Source: Bugula neritina
Lineage: Eukaryota; Bryozoa; Gymnolaemata; Cheilostomatida; Bugulidae
Direction: 5' to 3'
NCBI GenBank assembly: GCA_964035545.1
Contig: OZ037765.1
Coordinates: 30,802,004 to 30,866,003, forward strand
Length of the DNA stretch: 64,000 nt
Below, one piece after another: positions 14,001 to 26,100 of the stretch. Each line of letters opens with the position of its first letter. Position 1 is the first letter of the stretch. The notes under the pieces were generated by a model that saw only the letters and a program-made list of their open reading frames with translations, was not told where the DNA came from and ran no database searches. A program made the position numbers and the translations under genes.

Positions 14001-17000
14001 AATGAGTTGCTTGAGCAATGTAGACACAATACAGCATGATTATTATACAGTTTACAGCTTCTTACATAATTACCTCATTAGAGAAACCAGAAAACTGAAA
14101 GACAGATGGAGATGGAAGTGGTGGTGGTAAGTTATCCATATTAGCTGTGTATTCAGCACTCAAGTCCTGCGAAGTGGGGGCTTTCACATCTGTCCCCTCC
14201 TGAGTGAAATCCTCATCTAGCTCAGCTAAGACTTCACTGTCCAACTCAGATGGTTCACCATTCTCGAGAATTTCCCGTTCATTCCTGAGGAGAAACATAC
14301 TGTATAGTATATTCAGTATGTACAGTACGTACAGTACATACGTACTGAATAGAGAATACATTTAAAATATTTTGTAACATGTACGCAGGTATTACTTTAT
14401 ACTTATGAGGTGAGAGTAACTTAGAAAGGCTTGAGGCTTGTTTTAGGATGTTATACAACCCACAATAGGCTAAAAAGGGCAATGTCCCAAAAGATATATA
14501 TTATTGCTAAGAGCATTATGCAAATATTAGTAAACTTTAGCAAAAATAGGGCTTTTATGATGCTCACATGTTCAAGTAATTTTCTACCAGAGCAAATTAA
14601 TTTCCCATTGAAATTGTTTCACTTTGTAAACTCACAGAACTATTATATGCTATATACGAATGCCTCAAGACCAGGTTTTAGAATTTAATTTGATCATAAA
14701 CAATATGTATACATTTCTATTAAATAGCTATTTGCTACCAACAGATTAGCTAACTTTTAATATTATTTCCCCACAATATATAGAAACTATATTTATATCT
14801 AGGCATTATATACATATATTAAACATACTCAAAACTCACGCAAGTTTATAGTCACTATCCCTGGGAGAAACCCCTGTTAAAAAGGGTTTTTGTTAAAGCA
14901 GGCTAATGACTTATTCAGATGAGGCACAGGAGCAATTATGACTGGATGCTCTTCCTAACATCACCAATGGCCTTTGTCGGGTTCGAACCCATGACTTCGT
15001 GTTTAATAGGCAAACGCTCTAACCTCTAGACCACAGCTGCTACCTATACTATACATACTAATATACATATATTATACATACTGATATACATATATTATAC
15101 ATACTAATATACATATACTATACATACTGATATACATATATTATACATGCTGATATACATATACTATACATACTGATATACATATACTATACATACTGAT
15201 ATAACATATATTATACATACTGATATACATATATTATACATACTGATATACATATACTATACATACTGATATACATATATTATACATACTGATATACATA
15301 TACTATACATACTGATATACATATACTATACATACTGATATACATATATTATACATGCTGATATACATATATTATACATACTGATATACATATACTATAC
15401 ATGCTCATATACATATACTATACATACTGATATACATATATTATACATACTGATATACATATACTATACATACTGATATACATATATTATACATACTGAT
15501 ATACATATACTATACATACTGATATACATATACTATATATACTGATATACATATATTATACATACTGATATACATATACTATACATACTGATATACATAT
15601 ACTATACATACTGATATACATATACTATATATACTGATATACATATACTATACATACTGATATACATATACTATACATACTGATATACATATACTATACA
15701 TACTGATATACATATATTATACATACTGATATACATATACTATACATACTGATATACATATATTATACATACTGATATACATATACTATATATACTGATA
15801 TACATATATTATACATACTGATATACATATATTATACATACTGATATAACATATATTATACATACTGATATACATATACTATACATACTGATATACATAT
15901 ACTATACATACTGATATACATATACTATACATACTGATATACATATATCATACATACTGATATACATATATTATACATACTGATATACATATATTATACA
16001 TACTGATATACATATACTATACATGCTGATATACATATACTATACATACTGATATACATATATTATACATACTGATATACATATATTATACATGCTGCCA
16101 AAATGCTGCCGATATGCTCACCTGCTGGTTGAATCTTCCCAGGTGACCAGAGCCGCTCCCTGAGACTGTGTATCCAGAATCACGTCTGCTTTGCCAGGAG
16201 CGGCAGCAGCAGACCCAAGAGATGTGACATCGGCAGCGGTACCTGATCGCTTAGGTTTCTTTGACACAGTAAACCTGCAGCATGTAACATGGGGCTACAG
16301 TACAAACATTCACAAATAGTGAACAGTACATCAGTAGCCAACATCACTGGACAGACCACCTTTTATTCATGTAGGATTTGATCTGTTTGAGAACTGAGAG
16401 CGTCTCTGCCACACCAGTCTGTGTTTCAGCTTCGTCTGCATCAACGGCCATTTTGTCTTCCGCTGAATTATCCGTAGCTTTAGTGATAGGAGGCTGGGAT
16501 GTGTGCTTTGAAATACCATTCTAAAAATAAAAGTGACATGATGAAATTACTTGATAATGTAAACAAAAGTCACTTCTAAGTAATGGTTTGCATGCTTAAT
16601 TGTCACCAACACCAAGCTTAGCTACCACATTCATCTTCTAACAGCATGAACGCGTGATAAATTATTCCATCCACTAACCTTAACATTATTTGCCTTATAA
16701 TTGTACGGATATAATGCTTCCTCTACTCTCTTTCCTTCTTCTTTACACTAGACAATAGTTGAACACATTATTACCAACAAGAAGTGTACGCTGCACTGAA
16801 AGATTTCCTGTCTGTATACACGTACAGGTGACGTAACGCAACACTTCGCTCTTAAGACGTTGCGTCATACATGAGTCACTGAATGCAGATAAACTTCCTT
16901 TGTATACACAAAAAATAGTAACATTTTTTATTCAATTATTATCTACTTAATTTATCGCCAAGAGATATTTATTTTTTAATAAATCGCGCGATTCGAATAT

Positions 17001-17111
17001 TTGGGTGATTTAGATAAAGACGGCTTTGTACTCGGAGCAAAACATTGTCACTGAAAGGGGTGACGAGTTTTTATGCATGTTACAGTCAATATCAACCCCA
17101 TTATAATTACA

Positions 17112-17160
<49 letters not shown>

Positions 17161-20100
17161 TTATTTATTTATATTATATTATATAGCACATTTGTTTTAT
17201 ACACTATTATATTATTTTTAATAATCAAATCAATGAATCATATTGAGAAATATCCTAAAAGCAGATAATTCTGTATATTATTGATAGCCACACACTGGCT
17301 CTAGCTACAATTGCTCTCAGCATAGAAGATTTAATTAGATCATATATCACACTCGCACCATATAACCACAGCTCAGTTATCAACATTATAACTTTTGGAG
17401 AAATAAAATAATGTTTAATGTGTAATAATTAATATCTCCTTAAATTATTCAAGCAAGTTGGCATAAACAGAGAAAACTGGAGCCACTGAGTGCTGGAGTG
17501 ACTTGCACTCGGTTTTACCAACTACAACTTTTTATTGGCAACTAATCGTCTCAAATATGCAGTCCCAGCCCAATGACGCACAGTCGTATTAATAACAAAC
17601 ACCAAGTTCCCAGAAAAATTCCTAACCAGTGAAGTGGAAACCACGTTTATATTTTATAAACTGGTAATACAGGGAATCACTATGACACTGCCAAACATGA
17701 GCACACATACAATAGCAACATCCGGCAATGTTTAAATGTACGAGTGTGGATATTACCTTTTCTAACCACACAGGGGAGACAATCAACTGTTTATTGTGCT
17801 TCGCTGCCCTATAGTCAGCATCTGATGCTTTTCCCTGCAACACAACTCAGTCTTTTATTATTATTTTCTCCAACTAAACTGTTCACCATATTTTACTAGC
17901 CTCTGCTTTCAGCATATTATTGAGTTTATAAATTTTATAAATTTCGATGCTCTCCAAAATAAAACACAGTAAATCATTTGACCTTCAAATTAGCCTCATG
18001 ATTCATTCAGAAAAGCCATACAGTTCCCTTGCCTCAGGTACTATAGACGCTGCCTTGACAGCAAGGTAACGGCGCCTCATGACATCACATCCAGTAAACA
18101 AATATCAGTAGCAGAATGACCTCAGCCAAGGACATTTAAGTATCCGCATATAATTGATCAAACACGGCTATAAATAAAACTACTAAAACAAGTCAACTCG
18201 AGTGAGCATGTCCTTAACATCCACCTTGTCACAGGAGAACAACAAGCATCTGTGCACGTGTGGCCAAATTATAAATGCATAAAATAGCAATGCACAGAGC
18301 ACCTGTGCATACGTGACAACATAATGAACTAACCAACAGTGATTACCTGGTAGATTACGTGTGTAGCAGTAGAATCATATTGACCTCTAAACTGACCACC
18401 TAGGCTGGTCACTAATGCCGATAAGTCATTGCTGAGAGAGTTCAATATTTTAGCGAGACATATAACTGTCCCGGCTAGAGGTTTGTCGGCAGCGCTCTTT
18501 GCTGTTGTGGCAGCAGCATCTGGTGTTTCAACGTAATGCTTATTCAAAGCTAAATGCAAATACTTATCCATGGCTTCGTCTAAGGGCTGAAAATAAGATA
18601 TAAAGTTCGAGGTACTATAAACCACAAGAGGTGTGCAAACTTTGTTCTCTATAACTATTATTGCATGCAATACAATGTAATGCACATTACCCAACCTTCA
18701 TTAGATGGCTGCTGTTGATTGCAGAATCCCCCCCCCCCCTGTAATTTTCTGACTTGCACAGCAAGCATTTATGATGCATATTTACAGCATTTCAAAATAT
18801 AAAATTCCAACAGCAATAAAAAGCTGTACAACTAAAAAAACATATAAGATAATTTATTCAAACACAAAACTTGTATTATTCTGCTCTTGTAACAACCGAT
18901 ACATGTGAGAACTCATATGATTATTGTGCGGGGCGTTCACATACCGTTCCCATATTTTCGGTAGAGTTGCACTTGGGCTTTGGCTCTGGCTCTGGAGTGA
19001 CAAAGCATTGCAAGTCTAGATCCATCCGAAAGCCCTGATCATGTTGATCCAGTATTGAACTGGACAGATAACCCTTCTCAGCAGACTTCTTGTTAGTGTC
19101 TGAGCCAGTGGATGTAAGTCGCAACGCCTAGTTTGCAAGAAGTAACTTACTCTCAGTAAGAGATAATATGCTCAGTTCAACAAGACTGCTGCTCTTGAAA
19201 AAGAAACGTCTTAAACATTAAATACAGAGTAGCACATGCTCATTGTTACATGCATGAGCCTTAAACTGATTTACTTTTTGTGCAGGTAAAACTAAATATT
19301 TACCTGAAAGATGCTGCACTTCACAATTGTCATTAAATTACTCATTTTTTAAGCAAGATAAAAATTAATCCAACTAATATTTTAAGCCTCTGAATCATTA
19401 GTTGATTAAAGTAAACATACAGTTGAATTTCACAGTAAAAAGAACAACTAAAATTAATTTGAAAAAAAATATTTTTAAGGTAAAAAACGGCTGCAAACTC
19501 AAACTTTACAACATTTCAGCTCAAAATATTAAATAAGAATAAACAATCTCTAGATTTCTACCCCCTAAAGTGGAAATAACAAATTTTTTCCAGGCTATTA
19601 CAGTGTAGAAAAGAAAAAAGACAACACTATTTACATAGTAAAAATACTTATTTTAGAAATTACATTACACTTGACCATCAACAGTTAGCAGGAAATAATG
19701 ATTCATCTATTATATCAACCCCACTTACAAACTTTTTAACATAAATTTTTCAGCAGCCATACCTGCACCCTTGAATGGACTGGTGTCTGAAGGTTGGCCA
19801 TTGTTCTTCGCTCCGCTGTAAAAGAAATGCCATGAAGTAAAGGGAAATATTCAACCAGGAGCATAGAGGGCTTTGATGAAACATCAGCTTAGGTAGAAAA
19901 TTAATAAATGTGACACACGAACCAACTTACTGGGCTTCAAAGGATGATATGGCTCGGTGGGTAGTGCAGCTCCAGCCCGCAAACTGTCAGCCAGCCACCT
20001 ACATACAGTAAACTAAGGATTCTCATCATGCAAAAATAAACCCAACAAATCAATTAAATAAGGCAACTCCTAATTTCCAGCCACAGCAAACACTCGCTGT

Positions 20101-23100
20101 CATCTGATATTCAGGAAATGATGCAATAGAAGTGAATCACCAATTCCTTAGAATTCTCACGAATTACGCTGACGGCAGCACTCTTTAGTTTAAACAGAAG
20201 ACAGATTTCAAGGAAATTCTTGGAGCATATTTCAGAACGAGGCTTCGGCACAACTGAACTATTTATGTACCAGTGGGAATGGATTTGCTATTTCAGTTAT
20301 TCAATGAAAAGATACTCAGTGGGTGGTTTCAGTCATAAACATAACAGAATGTACACAAGAAATATTGACGTCCGTGTGTTTACGTACAATAAGTTCTAAA
20401 CATATTGGACTAGCTGGAATTCACATAAAATCAATGACACACAGACCGACGAAAATATCATATATAAAAAGCATGTCTAAACAAGGAAATGCCTTTGATA
20501 TTAGTACTAATTGTAGAGTAACCTGATTGATATGATGGAGAGACCCCAGTTCCTCGCTGCCTTGTATTTGGGAGAGTCTACGGACTCTGATATGAGGTGG
20601 GTGGTGGCGGGAATGCCCTCTCCGGGAAACTTTCTAAGATCCTCAAAGTACCTACAAACAGATGTGGTCTGAGAATATGCAAGCTATGCCACCATATAAC
20701 CAGCAGCAAAAGTACATTTTTACTCTACTAAGTGGGAAGACAACTTTGAAATACAAAAGTTGCAACAGATATTCAGCAAGATGTGGAAAATAAATTCAAA
20801 AAGCTTCTATCATGTATTTGAATTATATTTAAGTATATCACATTAAACTTGAATGAGTATATTATATTCTACAAGACAATCATAATCTACATAATAAACA
20901 TAACTTACATATATAACCCACATAGTAAGTATAACCCACATAGTAAGTATAACCTACAGAGTAAGTATAACCTACATAGTAAGTATAACCTAAGTAGTAA
21001 GTATAACCTACAGAGTAAGTATAACCTACATAGTAAGTATAATCTACAGAGTAAGTATAATCTACAGAGTAAGTATAACCTACATAGACACCCACCTGCC
21101 ACCTGCAGCAGACACTAGCTGAGATATGGCGACCCTCTCAGGGGCAGACAACCCCGTAGTGGTAAGGACACAGCTATCTAGAGCTGCACAGTTGGTGCAC
21201 ACTATTGGAGTGAAAAGTGGGTTGGAGTCTATTGGCAGCAGAGAACACTGTCTGTTACAGAGACGCTGTCAAATTAATAATAAAAATACAATATGACAAA
21301 ATAACAGAGACGCTGTCAAATTAATGAATTAATAAAAAATATATAATACTACAATATTAACAGATATTTTATAAACCATATTGTGGGCTATAATGGTGTT
21401 TGCTAATTCTTGGAAGTCTAAAATAATAGATCATTACTAAGAATGAGTAACATTATAACATAGAAATTTAAGTCTCATGCTTTACCAATGATTGTAGTTT
21501 GGTTGCAAATAATCTAATTATAATAATATTTTACAAAAATGTTGACATTTTATACAAATCAGAGCACACCAACTCTTTAAAAATAATAAGTTTTTGTTCA
21601 CCTATTAACATTATTCAATAATACCAACATAAACTTTTCAAAACTATATTTAAAATAGTTATTATTTCTAGGAGCAGTGCTATGATCCACCAAGCAGCTA
21701 CTAAGGTACAGATAACACTTACCACCCAAGTATCACTGACAATCCTGCAACTAGTTCCATCCTCGTAGGCATGGAGTAGAAGAGTAGACATGACCCTGTA
21801 CACTGCAGACGTTGAGGCCTGATCTCGACTTGACACAATAGTACCGCCATGGGTCTGTATCATCGGGGTCAAGATTTCTTTCTCCTCCACAGGTAACTCG
21901 TTTATGATGAAGCTAAACGCAATATTATATAACATGTAATATATATGTGTATATGTGCCCTTCACTATACATACAACTGAGCAACACAGGCTGTGAGCAG
22001 ACAACTCTCATAGAAACTCAGTAAAAAGACTTAGTATTACATTTAATATAAAAAACAGCAAACGAAATAATAAAACTATAGCTTCAGACTATACTACACA
22101 TTTCAGCTGAGCAAATAAAAAATTTTACATTTAATTTCTAAACATTTTGTATTAAATTAGATAGGGTGAATATTGGAAGTTGATTACTTTGAATCGAATC
22201 ATTTTCATAAGAAAATTCTATCACAATATCTGTCAAAACGAATAAATAACAAAATTCACATTTTCAGTATAACAACAAATCTCATAAACTTTTCCTAGAA
22301 ATAATGAACTAAATACAAACACTGACCAGGTATCTCTGAAAGGCATCTTTTCCGCCAAATCTCGTTGATGCTGTTTGACCAGCAGAGGGGTGGGGGCGGG
22401 CGTGTGTGCGGCAGCCCGTCTCCATGTTGCCACTTCCGGTGTGATACACATATCAGATGGGTTGGGGCATGCAGGATTAGCCACAGGAGTTGTCATTCCA
22501 GCATCTTTCATATCAACATCACCTGGCAATACAGTTTCAACTGCACGAGGTTTGAGCAAGCGAATTTTGCTTATGTTTTGCAATGAAGAAGACCAAAACA
22601 TTGCTATTTTCAGTGTGAAATGCTAAGCTCAATCTTTAACAAATAACTCAAATTTAATTGGAGAGAATTACAGTCCCACAGAGCTGCAGTAAATAAATTA
22701 ATAAGCTCTCTTAGTTTAACAAATGTTTGCCCGTTTCACTTGTGTGTATGTATTTCCAGCATTCGATAATATTGGCGATTCACTCAAGCTAGCTTCACTA
22801 AGTGTGAGTCTAAGTACAACAATTCTGTGTAGTGATGAGGTCTGACTAAAACTTAAGTTTGAGTTCCTCATAAAAATAAATATACTGTTATTAGTCATCA
22901 ACACGCATGCTGAGTATAAGAAGAGATTAGCATGTATTAAGGAAGACACACCTGTGGCATACTGACTCAGAAGCTCCTCATTGTTATCATCTAATACTTC
23001 TGTATCCAACATCGACTGATCACCCTGTGAAGATTCCATACTTTGTACACGTCTGCAAAAACATATGCAGAAGACAAGGAGGTATACAGGCAATAATTTA

Positions 23101-26100
23101 TAGTATAAATGATACTACAGCGTAGAGATCATTATGTGTGTACAGTAGATAAAAAGGAAGGTTGATATTGCTAATCAGAATAATTGAACTGTCGTGGTTA
23201 GCCAATCGCAGCAATGTAAACAATATTTAGAGATCAAACAGGAAACAGACACATTACCATACCTCTTAGGTTGAAGAGTGTTTTCATCCGACGCACTGTG
23301 CTTCCGCTTGTTGGGTTTATATAGTAGGTAAGGTTCAACTTCAGTCAGGACTCCTGTCTTTTCTACCTGTTTCAACCATTCACAGGAGACCACTGGTTGT
23401 CTGGAATAGACATACACATGTACATTATTGTGAGTGAAACTGCGTCCCTCCTCTGTCTATGAGAAACATACTACATACCAAAGCTACAATATTCTCTCGT
23501 CTTTATTAAATAGACAGCTGTTTACCTGTCTATTTTTTATAATTATTAGCTGTTTAAACTGATCATTTATAGTAACAACATAAGCTGAAAACAAGTTAAT
23601 ATTTTTATTTCAAAAGTTTATAAGAGTAAACCATTTTTAGCTTTTCTAGTGAATAATGAGCCCATTGCCTCTTAACACACTGTTGCAAGTTTTAGTGACA
23701 TTTCAACACACTCTAATTCTTCCGACTACAGGTATACATTAGAGTCTAGACTCTAGACTGACCCACCTTAGATTCTTCACATGCTCCACGGTGTTATTAT
23801 CTAGGTCAGCGATTACAATATAGTCAGCACTCACTGTGCTTTGGCACCTGGAGGGAGGTACACAACAGAATGTGAGTCACAATGACCTAACCACATGTTA
23901 TTATAAGATATGAAACAGCATGTGAGTCACAAGTTGTGAGTAGTATACAATATTACATTATTATAATTTCAGTACTGGATGTGATATGAATTGTATAATA
24001 CACTTAATACCATATTCATATTTCATACACCATTTATTTATAGATTAGACATCATATTTTTGATTTAAGATGCTGAAAACCATCTACCAAAAACAATACA
24101 GCCACAAAAGCTCACTAAATGCACCCAAGATCACACTAAAGCAGAATGTGTCCAATATTGAAATTATCTTACCTTGTCCCTCCACAGTTCCTAACTATGG
24201 CAGATAATGACTCAGTAACTTTCTCACTGAAACCTCTCAGACAAATCTGAAATCAACACAATGGTACGCTAACTACAAAGTCATAGTACAAGAAGGTTAC
24301 TATAAAACAATACTTGCTGAACGCATAATAAAATAAGGCCAACAATTATTTGCCATATTTCACACAAATAATTTTTGAAAAAAATCTAAACACTTACAAA
24401 AAAGTAACAAATAGAAAATCTAAAAGCTCTAAAATTATAATTATATGTATTTGATGATAGCTTCAATTGGAAATACAACTGTAATGCTTCTAGAAGGGTT
24501 CACAACTCCTTGTTTAAACTCAAATGGATTGCTAATATCATTGAACGAGTTTTGATTTTGTCATTCTATGTTGAATCAGGACTTTTCCAAGTAAAATGTG
24601 TGACAACTTTCTGTGCAAATCTGGGCAAACCAACTCACCTCGTTAAATAACCTCCATTACTTTTGAATAATTTCTCTGCTCAACCAAAATAAATAAACAT
24701 ATTTCAATAACATCAGACATCTTACCTTGCAGTTACTGAGAATATCATGTTTCATGGTGAGATCTGAGACAGTCTTTGTACTGTCATAGCTTGCATTCTT
24801 AAGAGGCAGAGTAGTAGCAGTGTGGGTGGTGCTGGCGGGGCTAGATGGAGCTTTGTTCATAGCTGATGTTGTTTCATCAATATGAGTAGTTGAGAAGGTA
24901 GTGCTGTGTATAGCGCTAACATCGGGTATATTGGGCAAGGGAGCTACACACAAGACGCACAATAAGACTGATATATCATTGGATGTCAAAAAATGTATCT
25001 ACTAAGCCCAATATTTGAACACATTTTACAACTAGCAAAAAGCAACAAACCAGTTACTTTTGCTGCCTTTTGCAAGTTGATGTGTTTGTTGATGAAAAGC
25101 AAGGTCAACGGCTTCAAGTAAAATACAACATAATATTTTTAGACAAAGTTAAAAATAATGCTTGCATTAAAAAATTTAATTTTGGTTTTCAATGAAATAA
25201 TTTGTTATATTTTTTAAAACAACACTTTTCAGTAGCTTATTGAGAAGTTTGAACAAAGAAAATGTTAATTCACAGGCTGGTGAAAACATAGTTACTAAAT
25301 TATAATAAACTGAATTCATAATAATGAAGGACCCAGCACTATAGCCCAGGATTCCTCAGCACTACATACCGTTATCGTTTTGTGGTGTTGAGGCCCCCTT
25401 ACTCACAGCATACTTAGCATTGTCCTCTGCTAGTTTATAGCCTGCGCTCTCACAGTCGTACACCCACTGCGGGGTTACGATGTTCACTGAGCCCCACTTT
25501 TGAGCTGACTTGTATTTCTGGCCTACAAACAACAGCAGCAATTAACCTTCTTTATATTAGAAGAATGGGCCTTGTAATTTATAATTTATGGTATACTTTC
25601 TCTATACCTACTCTATACCTACTCATATACCTGCTTGATACCTACTTGAACCTACTCCATATTGGCACTGAATAAAAAAAAACCTAAAACCAAGAGGTAA
25701 AACTAGATTTGACTTTACAGCTGACTTACAAACAAGTTACAACCATGTCAGTACCACTGTTATCCCATTTACATACAAGTAATTAGGATTTATCCCACCT
25801 TCTGGTTTTTCAACTACTAGGTGAGTACATTCTTTGTAGGTCATCTGTCCAGTGTATGTTCCACCTAAATAGAGTACTTGGTATAACACAAACATAGCAG
25901 CATGTGTAGCTTGAGGTATGCTAGTTCATTGACTTTGACAAATTCATCAACGAATTCAAAGTCATCCAAATGTCGAATTATCAATGTAATTTCTATTATG
26001 AAAACAAGTCACTTAACTAAAGATTTGTCTTTTTAATATAAATCCGAAGTTAATTTCCAATCCTGTTGAATATTTGTATAAAGCAAGATGACGTGATACC

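Larger units (their letters stand above)
14074..16520 (-). other. TOPBP1: TOPBP1 exons 24-26: ATR-activating region
   Basis: Exons: 16360-16520, 16122-16274, 14074-14284. Exon 24 has a helical stretch ending VLKQIKSYMNKR and exon 25 a basic SKKPKRSG. The exon 25/26 junction gives TWEDSTSRNERE, which matches the TopBP1 segment holding the Trp needed for ATR activation (human W1145, within WDDPTAREER). Here that residue is Trp1074. Exon 26 is acidic, then proline-rich (LPPPLPSPS), and ends VFQFSGFSNE, the first strand of BRCT7. A 23-bp minisatellite and a SINE separate exons 25 and 26. Confidence 0.93.

Noticed and set aside
16828-16872. Small inverted repeat ACGCAAC...GTTGCGT in a TOPBP1 intron as a possible regulatory stem or transposon end
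   Set aside because: The stem is only about seven bases with mismatches beyond it. No partner terminal repeat or target duplication was found.
20849-21118. Repeat-protein-like frames with YNLHSKYN or YTYSVG units
   Set aside because: They come from an 18-bp minisatellite whose unit is a multiple of three, so all frames stay open. The true exon (21096-21247) only touches its edge.
22365-22626. Two plus-strand frames of 73 and 83 codons
   Set aside because: They are antisense shadows of TOPBP1 exon 14 (22327-22522).
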